Source of the DNA: Halichondria panicea | Lineage: Eukaryota > Porifera > Demospongiae > Suberitida > Halichondriidae | Reading direction: 5' to 3' | DNA: 64,000 nt | Assembly (NCBI RefSeq): GCF_963675165.1 | Contig: NC_087385.1 | Location: 1,860,501 to 1,924,500, forward strand | In this document: positions 26,101 through 32,761 of the stretch, one piece after another | Layout of the letters: every line of letters begins with the position of its first letter | Position numbering within the stretch: the stretch's first letter is position 1 | Translations under genes and position numbers: made by a program | Notes under the pieces: generated by a model | What the model saw: the letters and a program-made list of their open reading frames with translations, nothing else | Told to the model about the DNA's origin: nothing | Databases searched by the model: none

Positions 26101-29100
26101 TCACACATTAAATTTTGTAGTATTCTACTCTCTATATAGACTGGATACACTGTACCTTAAGTTGACATAATTATTTTCACACGTAGATTTGTTTGCAATT
26201 TCACTGTTTAGCTCATTTTACTGGTATTAAATTCTGCTAATTCTTCGCTCAAGTTGTGATTATTCATAACGTTTCTAATTACTCGAAAGTGGTTTTAATG
26301 AGATTCATTGCATTTTCCAATTATCTGTGAGTACACATTTTTGCAATTTTACTCTCATTCGCAGAAATTAATACTTACGAAAATATACTTTTTATGATGA
26401 CAACAAATCAAGGTATACATACTATTTTTCCAGTTTCTAGGTAAATACCTGGAATCGTACAAAGTCCGTTCAGGCGCTAAAATCAATGACAGTACATACA
26501 AAGAATTTTTTGGAGAGGTGGTGGAAAGGTTTCCCGCTGCACATGAGCACTACTACCTTCTCGACTTCCTCATAAAGATTTCTGAGCGTTATCGTGAGGA
26601 TGGGTGTCAAAAGAGCTTTGTCTTGCACCTCATTAAACTGAGAGTACCAGAACTATTTACAGGTGAGTGAAAATATTACTTGACCCTCTTTATATATATC
26701 TTTATTTATCTTTATAAAGTCTATCACTCTATATGTATTTTAATGTATCGACAATAGCTGTACATGTTCATGACATTGTTATGCATGGATTGGAGCTAAA
26801 TGCTCTCACCAGATTTCTTGTTTCCATACTCTTTGGTGTTTCCCCTAGCCAATCCTATATAGCAACTTTTTACATTGCTAACCAGATTCCCTTTCTTTTT
26901 CAGTACAGAAGTATAGCTATACTATCTGGCTAATGCAATGTAAAAACTTGCTAGGATTGGCCAGGAGAAACACCAAAAAGCGTGGAAACAATAAATATGG
27001 CGATAGTATAATTATTATAACTCCAATCCGTTACAACATAATTTACATTTACTTTTTTTCACAAATAATTATTGTTTTGTTAATTTTTTTTCGCTGTGGT
27101 ATAGTTTACGCGCTATCCGGGCCTATTTCAGCAATTTTCACATTTCTAGCAGGTTGATGTTAATTCCCTACATACATGTACAGTACAGTGATACATTTTG
27201 GTGAACAATTTGTGGGTATTTTGTGCATGCTGTGCAAGCTATAAATAACTATTGTCTGAATGTTGAGTGTTTCAGTTTTGTGATGACATTAACACTTGTA
27301 CCAAGGTTTTAGTGATTTGTCGTAATAGTGAATGTCACTATTATTGTTATAGTTTTAGTGGTAGCTTTATAGTTGCCTGACCTTATTATTTTAATAAGTT
27401 CTGTATTAGTGTTCTAGAAGCTACTTCTGGTTTTCCGTTTTATATAATGTGTCTCTGTGCATGTGTATACTGATACCAATTGAACCTCTATCCGTCTGAC
27501 CTACCTAAGCTAACCGAGGCATTAGATCACCTGCCAACTGGTTATGGGCCCAGTATATCATTCTCTATAGATTGAAGAGAAGTTTATAGCTAGCTGTCTA
27601 CAAAGACTGTATAGATACCGTCACGGCGTGAACTATTGTATGCTCAATCTGATCGATCGATTCTCGCAGCAACTCTCGCAGCAGGTTTAGCTACTCATCA
27701 AGTTCCAGCGGAAGACACATGCGCACCCGAGACATAATGACTGTGTGAGTCATGGGCTAACAAGCTATACATATATAAGGAGAAAGCTGTACGTCCTATG
27801 GCTCAAAGAGGGAGGGTCTGTAAACGAACACATCAAGATGATGACGGAGATTTTTGAGGCACTCGCAATGATTAGAGACGCAGTATCGGAGGACTCCTGG
27901 CCAGCCTGTCAGAATCATTTAACGTACTGGTGACAGCGTTAGAGGCACAATCCAAAAATGTGCCTAAGTGGGCTGTTGTGACTGAGAGACTCTTACACGA
28001 ACTGAGTGAGAAAACCCCAATGCACAGCCCTGGAGAAGAAGGAAGAAAAGCTCTGTTTGCAAAACAAAAGAGTGGGCAAAAACGTCAATTCACTTGCCAT
28101 TTTTGTCACAAGCCCGGACATTTTGGAAAGACTGCCGGGAATCCCTTGCATCACAGAAGCAAGACGCAAAAACTGCTCAGGAACAAGAAAGCGATGGAGA
28201 AGTTTTTTCGTTGCGTCTCAGGCATCATCACAGTCTCAAAAGGAGGCTGGATCGTTGATTCTGGTGCAACATGTCACATGTGTAATGACGAGAGCCAGTT
28301 CATACAGCTGAAACGTTTGAGAACGATTCAAGAAGTTAGGCTGGGCAATGGAAGACCGCTAGATGGCACGGCTGAAGGAACTATACGGCTAGAAACATTA
28401 TTGCCTGATGGAAAGACAAAGAATTTCACAGTTGAGAACGTGTTGTTTGTTCCCAAACTCTCCTACAACCTCTTGAGTGTATCGAATGCCGGAAGAGACC
28501 GAGGAAAGCAGGCCTGACTCACTTGCTGATGATTACAAACTGGTTATTGAATTCCCAAGTGACACAATTGGTGAAACAACCAGCGATAATGTACATCCGC
28601 AACCTAAACAAATCGATCAAAATGTTGTGCCAATTAGAAAGTCTACCAGAACGAGAAGACAGCCAGATTATTTTGAATGCCATTTAACTGAGACCCAACC
28701 ACATTCAAAGAAGCAGCCAAGACAAAAAGAACTGTAATGGAAACTGAATTGAACTCTCGAGATGAAAATTATGTGTGAGACTTGGTGAAGCTACCACCTG
28801 GTCGGAAGACTCTTGAAAGTTTCAAGAAGAATACTGGGGCTGACGGCACAGGTGACAGTTTAAGCGAGATTAGTGGCTCAAGGATTCGTGAGGCAACCCG
28901 AAGGTTTTGAGGCGAAAGGAAAAGAGCACCTAGTGTGTAAACTATCTACGGACTCGCGATCAATCTGGAGTGATAGAACATGAGAAAAGTGAGGAGGAGT
29001 GTGGAAAGGACATTAACACCACTTACATGTACTAAATGTAACTATGGTGTTAGATAGCTTGTAAATCTAGCGGTAGCTTTAGTTGCCTGACCTTATTTAT

Positions 29101-32100
29101 TTTAGTAAGTTGTTTTAGAAACTTTATCTGGTTTTTCGTTTTGTAGCATGTGTGTGTATACTGATTCCGATTGTTGTTACCTGAACCTCTGTCCGTTTGA
29201 CCTAGCTAAGCTAACCGAGGCATTAGATCCCCTGCCAACAGATATTCCGAGGCTCTAATACAGTGTTGAGCACAGGCATACTGAATCCGTTTCACAAGAT
29301 AAGGTATAGGAATGAACATGAAAATGGACCCAAAATGAGCTGTTTGACCCATGAATAATTAGTTAGGGGTCGCGGGATGGGGTCAACCCCCCTCCCCTCG
29401 GGGAATGCCTTCGCCAAACCCTATATAATACACAATGGCCAGGTCTTAACTTGGATGCTGTGGCTTATTGATGCAGTGTAAGGTAAGTTGTTAATTGGGA
29501 CGAGCCCTGAGGCGAGTCCCATAGTTTCGAGTACTGTAGAGAAAAGCTCAGTTTCATCCAGTAAATGTCTTACTGTTTCGAAAAGCTCAGCGACCGGATA
29601 TTCATTTGTCTGTCGCTTTAAGCTTTTTAGCATGACGATCGTTCCATTTTGCACGCTTTTTAGCGTGACGATCTGTTTGTCTCTGTGAGGGATCAGGGTT
29701 TAGAGTATTTGAGATAACGTTGATTCAGTTTCACACAGTCAATTCGATGATCTCAACAAATCCAAAACTCAACACTTAAATACTAAAACCTGTTCTAGAA
29801 TGTTCTACTAACAAACACATGATCTGAAATGTTCTAGAATGTTCTACTAACAAAACACATGTTCTAGAATGTTCTACTAGTGATCACTGTAGTACTTGTG
29901 GTTTACCACATATCAAGTAATGCCCTGTGAGGCCATGTCCTCACACTCCTCCTTCCTTCTCCGGCGACAAAATTGTCGTGTTTGTGTCGTGAGCATGCGA
30001 CCGTTTGGCGTTTCCCCTTTCTTGAGCATGTCCTCTTGACGACAATCGTCAAGGTCAACAAATGGTTCGCACAGAGGCTCTGTATGTGCCTCGAGGGGTT
30101 TAGCAATTGCCCCTGCTCCTTCTTCTTTTCCTTGGGGTGCTTGCTCAGCCTCTTGCTGCTGCTTCTTCTGAGCACAAGTAGTGACGAGGAAGGCGTCCTC
30201 TGTATTTGGGAGTGTCGTGCCGGATTCATCATTAATGAGCGACAATAGTTCAGGGATATCTCGGCCAAGTATGATGGGTACCGGAAGAGTGTTGGAGATT
30301 CCAGCTCGCACCAGGAATGTTTTTGAACCTATGGATACCTTGATATCTGCAAGGGGGTAAGTGAGAGTATCCCCGTGAGCACATCTGACTGTAATTTCAC
30401 CCTCAATCCTAATAGAGGGTGGTAGGAGGTTGGACCGGACCAGCGTTCTAGTAGCTCCAGTGTCCAGGATCAGGTTTGAAACTGGTTTTCCTTCCACAAA
30501 ACCTCATCGGATTATCTTCTCGTTGGAGTTGGAGGTTGGCTGGAACATCAAGGTAGCCTTTCCTTCGTCACAGAACAGGTTGGGGTTGCTAGGGCACTTG
30601 TTAGCGAAGTGTCCCTTCTCATGGCAGTTGAAACAAGTTGGTTCTCGTCTGGGGGGTAGTCTTGTATTCTCCTGTCGTGGGCTGGGGCAGTCTCGAGCCC
30701 AGTGGCCTAGTAGTCCACATTTAGGGCAATTCCCTGGGGGTGTCTTCTCGGTAGATTTGTTTCCCGTGGTATGGTGAGCCTGGATGTAGTCCTCAACAAA
30801 CTGAGCTGCTTCCCCACTGGTCTTTGGCTTTCGTTCGCTTACATGGAGGCGTACCTCCTCGGTTAGACCTTCTAAAAATTGTTCGGTAACCATGAGGTCG
30901 ATCACTTGGACGATGTCAGTACAGGTTCTTGTCCATCTGGTTGCTAAGTCTGTGAGCCGGGTGACCAACTCCTTAGGCGATTCTCCAGTGTTCATCTTCT
31001 GTGATCTGAATCGTTGCCTGTACGTCTCCTCGTTGATATCGTATCTCCGAAGTATCGCGTTCTTCAACTGGTCATAGTCATTGGCTGTATCAGCTGCCAT
31101 AGCTACATAAGCCTGCTGTGCTTTGCCAGTTAGTTGAGGTGCCAGTAGGCATGTCCATCTTGACTTGTCCACTTCGTATGCTCCCATGCTACGTTCGAAG
31201 GTGATGAGAAAGGCCTCGATGTCATCTACATCTAGGAGACGACTCAACTTCAGTGAGGGCCTGCTTTCGCCAGTTGGGGGACGAGCTGTCTTGTCAATCA
31301 CAAGCCTCTGAAGCAGTGCCATCTGTTCCTTCAACTGATGGTGCTCCTCTGCAAACTGCTCCTCCCACATTTGTCTGTCTCTAGCGAGTTCCTCCTCTCG
31401 TTGTCGCCTTTGTTCCTCTCTCAGCTCGCTCTCGGCACGTCTTTGTTCTTCTCTCTGCTCTCTCTCTGCAGCTAGTTCGTCTTCTCGTCTCTGTCTCTCT
31501 TGTGCTATCTCCTCATCTCTCTTTCTGCGGTCCTCTAGCATCAGCTGCATCATCTCCCGGAGAGATGTAAGGTCTGTCCCCTCGTTGCTAGACATCTTGT
31601 AGAGTCGTCCTGATCTAGTAGTCATGAACTGTAGGTCAGTGGAAAATCTGTCACACTTTAGATCCCACTGCTGCCACCAAATGTGAGGGATCAGGGTTTA
31701 GAGTATTTGAGATAACGTTCACACAGTCAATTCGATGATCTCAACAAATCTAAAACTCAACACTTAAATACTAAAACCTGTTCTAGAATGTTCTACTAAC
31801 AAACACATGATCTGAAATGTTCTAGAATGTTTTACTAACAAAACACATGTTCTAGAATGTTCTACTAGTGATCACTGTAGTACTTGTGGTTTACCACATA
31901 TCAAGTAATGCCCTGTGAGGCCATGTCCTCACAGTCTCGTAGTTAAGCTTTTTAGCGTGATGATCGCTGCAAGACATTAATTTTTATTTCTACTCGAACT
32001 CATGCACTGGATGAAACTGATACAGCTCAACAACTAAGGCAGTGAGGCAATGGCGTTGGGATATCAAACACACTATCTGCTGGCAACAAGTAGGAGCTAT

Positions 32101-32761
32101 GAGACAGAAGCTCGTCTGTCGTCAAAAGGTTCGAATTGAAGAGGAAAAGAGAATTGCAGTTAGAGAGATCTTTAGGAAACGAAGGAAACAGCAAATCGAA
32201 AAAGTGATTATTACTCACTATACAACTTTTTTGTCTTCGCTAAGGCTAGGCTCGCCCCACACAATGCTTTCAGTATCCCCTAGTTATTATGCCATTCATG
32301 GACATCTGGTGCATACACACACCACAAGCAGTTAAGCTTGCGGCTACACCCCGAAACATAAATAATTGTAACTATAATTATGCATGCACATGTTTCTGAT
32401 ATAATATATATAGCCCTTCTGTTATGTACACCCATACATAGTTTTTGTACGTGTTTATAGGCTTTAGTGTATGCATAATAATAGTCAGCCGTGGGACTAG
32501 TATGTACATGCAGTGACAAAAGATTTACGCAAAGACCATCTCTCTCTATAATCGTATTGTTACCAGATAGGATCATATCTGTCATATCTGTTATTGGTTT
32601 AATTTCTTTTTGTCTCTGCAGTACCTGATCAGGGAAGCTCTGAAGAAGTTGAGATTGTCCGGGCTAAGGAGATACAGGGGAAGTTCACCGGCATGCTCAA
32701 AAACTACATACGTGGGAATGCCCTTAAGGAAACCATTCTCCAGCAGATGACCAAGATACTG
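2023..32761 (+). CDS. RNF213: RNF213-like gene, partial paralog (five exons)
   Basis: Five exons, 2023-2179, 22308-22511, 23185-23274, 26434-26662 and 32622-32761, each bounded by AG and GT and open in the frame set by its neighbour. They are colinear with exons 8-12 of the second RNF213-like gene (44543-46413); four have exactly the same length and the first is one codon shorter. RNF213 is a giant cytosolic AAA+ E3 ubiquitin ligase; this part would lie in its long N-terminal arm, which has no catalytic residues. Introns of 20, 0.7, 3.2 and 6 kb are full of transposons, whereas the same introns downstream are 0.15-0.35 kb. No exon matching exon 13 or later was found before KARS1, and exons before exon 8 would lie left of the window. 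It could be a functional paralog split by rearrangement or a decaying fragment; no stop or frameshift was seen in the exons. Confidence 0.7.
3092..3480 (+). repeat. GT-run dispersed repeat, copy B
   Basis: Same order of segments as copy A at 64-470, with a GT/GC-interrupted run at 3140-3170. Well over 80 percent identical to copy A by eye. Confidence 0.6.
3809..3897 (+). repeat. ~85-bp dispersed repeat, copy 2
   Basis: Same unit as 1844-1920, with GCGAAAGCAAAAACATGGCG and a CAAGCGCACGCTTG hairpin near the end. Confidence 0.55.
4680..5150 (+). repeat. Dispersed repeat shared with 25685-26155
   Basis: 4710-4990 matches the reverse complement of 25685-25900 (for example CCTCCGCAGTGCTCAA), while 5040-5150 matches 26030-26155 in the same orientation (ACAATGGTATCAGCA; TATTCTACTCTCTA). 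The two copies therefore differ by an internal inversion. Confidence 0.5.
6401..8340 (+). repeat. Satellite array, left arm (12 units of ~164 bp)
   Basis: Units begin TCGACTGGAACTTGCTGAGC at 6401, 6567, 6729, 6881, 7045, 7209, 7377, 7547, 7711, 7875, 8018 and 8182. Spacing is 143-170, mostly 162-168. Each unit carries GGTTCGTTAACGGGAA, a GACATGCATGCAGATATCAG segment and a TTGATATATACTCAAG end. The outer units are more diverged than the inner ones. Confidence 0.85.
8340..12420. other. Inner arms and loop of the foldback, no gene seen
   Basis: Very AT-rich with many ATAATTATA runs. Inverted matches between the arms are visible to about 9700 and 11600. ORFs of 60-70 codons here have no recognisable content. 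Confidence 0.5.
12420..13570 (-). repeat. Satellite array, right arm (7-8 inverted units)
   Basis: Reverse complement of the left-arm unit (AGTTCCAGTCGATTAAAGTA) near 12470, 12640, 12795, 12965, 13110, 13270 and 13420, ending in a degenerate unit near 13550. Fewer and more diverged units than in the left arm. Confidence 0.8.
13744..13799. mobile_element. 56-bp Mutator-like miniature element
   Basis: Ends TAGCCTCGATTCC and GGAGTCGAGGCTA form inverted repeats. Flanked by an exact 9-bp duplication, GCTAGAGTC, at 13735-13743 and 13800-13808. Same terminal family as 637-1752. Confidence 0.7.
14147..15161 (+). pseudogene. DDE-transposase-like gene remnant (Kolobok-like)
   Basis: Exons near 14147-14355, 14423-14584, 14632-14752, 14813-14954 and possibly 15047-15161. 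The start is basic (MAERCDDSRSLPKKKRARH). The third exon has FWVESFNHQLLTYISKRVHF and MRMNLAIMDW, followed by NENVRRECTSERL in the next; this E-S/F-N-H..LL..PK pattern followed by a WNEN-type segment is seen in the C-terminal catalytic part of Kolobok-type transposases. The transposase would cut and join element ends at TTAA. The last possible exon encodes an acidic tail ending EGLYEDI. A frame shift seems to exist before 14355 and TGA at 14952 precedes the final exon, so it is probably inactive. Upstream catalytic aspartates are not visible. Convergent with the P2X7-like gene, whose stop is 65 bp away. Confidence 0.45.
15227..16080 (-). pseudogene. P2X7-like zinc-binding domain gene of the transposon
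   Basis: Minus-strand exons 16080-15972, 15912-15847, 15776-15714, 15661-15374 and 15304-15227 (stop TAA). Order: a helical start (YSQHPPVHFLEEFQKLLALF, DEIDSAPSE); a low-complexity PPPAKRPKTG linker; a cysteine pair segment CPYCHLSSC followed by RPPSWLIGSAA; KRFKLYRKYWTLLGQLGVW; KRDVMPDCV; and VRERFPNPDGVPYTDF. The last parts resemble the cysteine-rich cytosolic domain of P2X7 receptors, which is common in invertebrate transposon proteins without the channel. Splice phases agree. A shift is needed between LGVWNHPLY and AYKVTKTSAHDKRD (about 15440), so this copy is broken. Role in transposition is unknown. Confidence 0.5.
16470..17608 (+). mobile_element. 3' end of retroelement with zinc knuckle and RLE-type nuclease
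   Basis: Frame 16648-17190 reads LPIDDHGFSLHKGAFRDALC, then a C-x-C-x7-H-x4-C knuckle (CNCGSAFSANHAMIC), GGFPTIRHNELRDL, and ARLDIRARGFW with YFDVRVFHP, where D and D-x-V suit a PD-(D/E)XK restriction-like endonuclease as in R2-type retrotransposons. After two frame breaks (near 17190 and in the A run at 17229) the protein resumes as ERV-free sequence VFTPLVFSTTGGLGQEATT and ends STHRPLRDADI. A stop at 17537, AATAAA at 17559 and a poly-A tract at 17597-17608 mark the 3' end. The reverse transcriptase part is absent. Inserted just right of the TTAA element. Confidence 0.55.
17625..17957. mobile_element. TA-flanked foldback MITE (CCGTACTT ends)
   Basis: Inverted ends CCGTACTTATTCGATTTAAA (17625) and its complement ending 17957, flanked by TA on both sides. 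A short palindromic element of the TAGCCTCGA type (GCCTCGATTCCAGGCCGC to CGGCCTATAATCGAGG, 17763-17816) is nested inside. Confidence 0.65.
18542..18900. other. Intronic stretch, nothing recognised
   Basis: No repeat or gene seen apart from an A-rich basic-residue frame near 18660-18800 (RKRKTAKRQRNK-like), which I cannot assign. Confidence 0.3.
18906..19301. mobile_element. hAT-like MITE, copy A
   Basis: Ends CAGTGGCGGATCCAG and CTGGATCCGCCACTG, flanked by a 5-bp duplication ACATG (18901-18905, 19302-19306). Interior closely matches 61597-61945. CAG-type ends with a 5-bp target suit the hAT5-type group. Confidence 0.75.
19930..21640 (+). pseudogene. LINE reverse transcriptase fossil
   Basis: FDVKKAFDSVPYVTLLK at 19966 and, after a 525-bp repeat insertion (20056-20581), YLLERKQFVGIDGSNSG, LSGVPQGSVLGPLLFITYIN and NMFADDMTLY. 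The catalytic aspartate pair (FADD) is intact, but stops and shifts follow. Downstream to 21640 only weak frames remain. Same family as 56036-57690. Confidence 0.7.
20056..20581 (+). repeat. CACCG foldback repeat, copy 1 (nested in LINE)
   Basis: Starts TGAAAGCACCGCAGGTGCTG with ATGCCTCGGTG, ends GTATACCTCGCTTGCGCATG and CACCGAGGCAT; the CCTCGGTG/CACCGAGG segments form inverted ends. Other copies: 22596-23114, 34877-35440, 53094-53636, 58155-59000 (minus), with fragments at 1-63 and 4003-4140. Confidence 0.75.
21658..21728. repeat. Perfect 35-bp inverted repeat (hairpin)
   Basis: Arms 21658-21692 and 21694-21728 are exact reverse complements around one T (GTGTGTCCTATA / TATAGGACACAC at the apex). 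It lies at the end of the LINE fossil. Confidence 0.85.
21729..22307. other. Intronic stretch with poly-C tract
   Basis: A C run of about 18 bases at 21812-21830; otherwise no feature recognised before the exon at 22308. Confidence 0.4.
22308..22511 (+). CDS. RNF213: RNF213-like paralog, exon 9 equivalent
   Basis: 204 bp, the same as 45038-45241, phase 0 at both ends. Starts ALNFLDLLLDVWDKRKFRD and contains TNWLQLLLGLVEITRDHSH, nearly identical to the downstream copy. The flanking introns are not similar beyond the splice sites, so conservation is confined to coding sequence. Confidence 0.8.
22596..23114 (+). repeat. CACCG foldback repeat, copy 2
   Basis: Same ends and internal order as copy 1; sits in the short intron between the exon 9 and exon 10 equivalents. 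Confidence 0.75.
23185..23274 (+). CDS. RNF213: RNF213-like paralog, exon 10 equivalent
   Basis: 90 bp, the same as 45589-45678. Contains LSIEQFFILYKAFIIWPNK; the downstream copy reads LSIQQFFTLYKAFRIWPNK. Canonical acceptor CCCAG and donor GTAAGA. Confidence 0.75.
23466..23804 (+). CDS. Unknown ORF of the degraded element
   Basis: 112 codons. The part from MSALLFRCSLCEDRGERSLK has a C-x2-C pair and helical LERCKTVHQRLTPAGSSLLD. Position and orientation match the transposase start in the larger element, but I see no clear similarity. Confidence 0.25.
   Translation: MTTNSLIVFVFAIFFCYLHTTTLIRNCHVVLYLMITNLQKKEIKFFKKMSALLFRCSLCEDRGERSLKFLERCKTVHQRLTPAGSSLLDNYSLFNILSDGFINEATSHLKGF
24304..24916 (-). 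pseudogene. P2X7-like gene remnant, second copy
   Basis: Minus frames: 24916-24735 (MAERTIKRNDRKYRATVKKN; SRRVSKKPDSFCCGQPP), 24720-24650 acidic (ETESDNNMEHDTEDDSPED), and 24561-24450 with GEGHCPHCFCMPCMQ, comparable to GEGPCPYCHLSSC at 15600. The order (low-complexity linker, then cysteine pairs) matches the gene at 15227-16080. It lacks the later RFPNP segment and looks broken. Confidence 0.4.
25288..25682. mobile_element. TA-flanked foldback MITE (CCGTATATC ends)
   Basis: CCGTATATCTTCTAATTTAT at 25288 and its complement ending 25682, with TA on each side. The interior has several CCGGACA motifs. One related end is at 3956 (CCGTATGTTC). Confidence 0.65.
26434..26662 (+). CDS. RNF213: RNF213-like paralog, exon 11 equivalent
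   Basis: 229 bp, the same as 45835-46063, ending in phase 1. Contains KEFFGEVVERFPAAHEHYY and KISERYRED, both strongly conserved with the downstream copy. Acceptor TTTTTCCAG, donor GTGAGT. Confidence 0.8.
26805..27030. repeat. Small foldback repeat
   Basis: CTTTTTGGTGTTTCTCCTGGC-type sequence occurs inverted at 26830-26865 (CTTTGGTGTTTCCCCTAGCC) and 26950-26985. Half of it recurs at 51880-51960. Confidence 0.5.
27268..29238 (+). mobile_element. Copia-type LTR retrotransposon, internally deleted
   Basis: Diverged LTRs near 27268-27538 and 29000-29238 share TAGTTGCCTGACCTTATT, CTAAGCTAACCGAGGCATTA and CCTGCC. Just after the 5' LTR, GGTTATGGGCCCAG (27540-27553) complements the anticodon arm of initiator tRNA-Met, the primer site style of Drosophila copia. 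GAGGAGGAG precedes the 3' LTR. Coding remnants lie between. No matching target duplication was found. Confidence 0.7.
27745..28990 (+). pseudogene. Copia Gag-protease with remnants of integrase and RT
   Basis: Frames 27745-27933, 27930-28517 and 28477-28737. Gag has a knuckle CHFCHKPGHFGK whose last cysteine is missing. Protease: WIVDSGATCHMC with the DSGA active site, then FVPKLSYNLLSVS. Directly after this comes the integrase tail (RKSTRTRRQPDYF), so the integrase core is deleted. Near 28870-28940 only RLVAQGF and QPEGFEAKGKEHLVCKL of the reverse transcriptase remain. It cannot move by itself. Confidence 0.65.
29913..30503 (-). CDS. LTR element aspartic protease (retropepsin)
   Basis: Same frame as Gag, right after its TGA. 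Retropepsin core: LILDTGATRTLV with catalytic DTG, HGDTLTYPLADIKVSIG, and VPIILGRDIPELL (flap and ILG-D motif). A Q/E-rich, then basic tail ends inside the 3' LTR. There is no obvious start codon at the junction, so it is probably made by stop readthrough. Confidence 0.75.
   Translation of the reverse strand, partial: GFVEGKPVSNLILDTGATRTLVRSNLLPPSIRIEGEITVRCAHGDTLTYPLADIKVSIGSKTFLVRAGISNTLPVPIILGRDIPELLSLINDESGTTLPNTEDAFLVTTCAQKKQQQEAEQAPQGKEEGAGAIAKPLEAHTEPLCEPFVDLDDCRQEDMLKKGETPNGRMLTTQTRQFCRRRRKEECEDMASQGIT
30504..31625 (-). CDS. LTR element Gag
   Basis: 373 residues, intact. Start MTTRSGRLYKMSS 57 bp after the LTR. Residues ~25-105 are a long charged coiled coil (repeats of EEQRRxxE and REEELA). 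Residues ~115-270 are a capsid-like helical region (FLITFERSMGAYEVDKSRW; LAPQLTGKAQQAY; FLEGLTEEVRLHV) of the Gypsy/SCAN type. Two CCHC knuckles follow: CPKCGLLGHWARDC and CFNCHEKGHFANKC. The frame ends with TGA at 30504-30506 and continues in the same frame into the protease. Confidence 0.85.
   Translation of the reverse strand: MTTRSGRLYKMSSNEGTDLTSLREMMQLMLEDRRKRDEEIAQERQRREDELAAEREQREEQRRAESELREEQRRQREEELARDRQMWEEQFAEEHHQLKEQMALLQRLVIDKTARPPTGESRPSLKLSRLLDVDDIEAFLITFERSMGAYEVDKSRWTCLLAPQLTGKAQQAYVAMAADTANDYDQLKNAILRRYDINEETYRQRFRSQKMNTGESPKELVTRLTDLATRWTRTCTDIVQVIDLMVTEQFLEGLTEEVRLHVSERKPKTSGEAAQFVEDYIQAHHTTGNKSTEKTPPGNCPKCGLLGHWARDCPSPRQENTRLPPRREPTCFNCHEKGHFANKCPSNPNLFCDEGKATLMFQPTSNSNEKIIR
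31939..32621. other. Intronic stretch, nothing firm
   Basis: A 97-codon frame at 32042 with a basic segment (EEEKRIAVREIFRKRRKQ) is unassigned. The sequence AGCTTTTTAGCGTGA occurs on both sides of the LTR element (29650 and 31948), so the target had a local repeat. Confidence 0.3.
32622..32761 (+). CDS. RNF213: RNF213-like paralog, exon 12 equivalent (last seen)
   Basis: 140 bp, the same as 46274-46413. Contains MLKNYIRGNALKETILQQM. It has an intact donor, GTATGTG, yet no following exon is present before KARS1, so the gene is interrupted here in this sequence. Confidence 0.8.

Larger units (their letters stand above)
29684..31933 (-). mobile_element. Gag-protease-only LTR retrotransposon, complete
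   Basis: LTRs 29684-29945 (262 bp) and 31682-31933 (252 bp), TG...CA, nearly identical, with a 10-bp indel (GATTCAGTTT). Target duplication GTCTC at 29679-29683 and 31934-31938. On the minus strand, a primer site TGGTGGCAGCAGTGGGATC (31679-31661) begins 2 nt after the 5' LTR and complements the 3' end of a tRNA-Leu; a polypurine tract (29962-29946) precedes the 3' LTR. Only gag and protease fit; reverse transcriptase, RNase H and integrase are absent, so it depends on another element. Confidence 0.85.
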
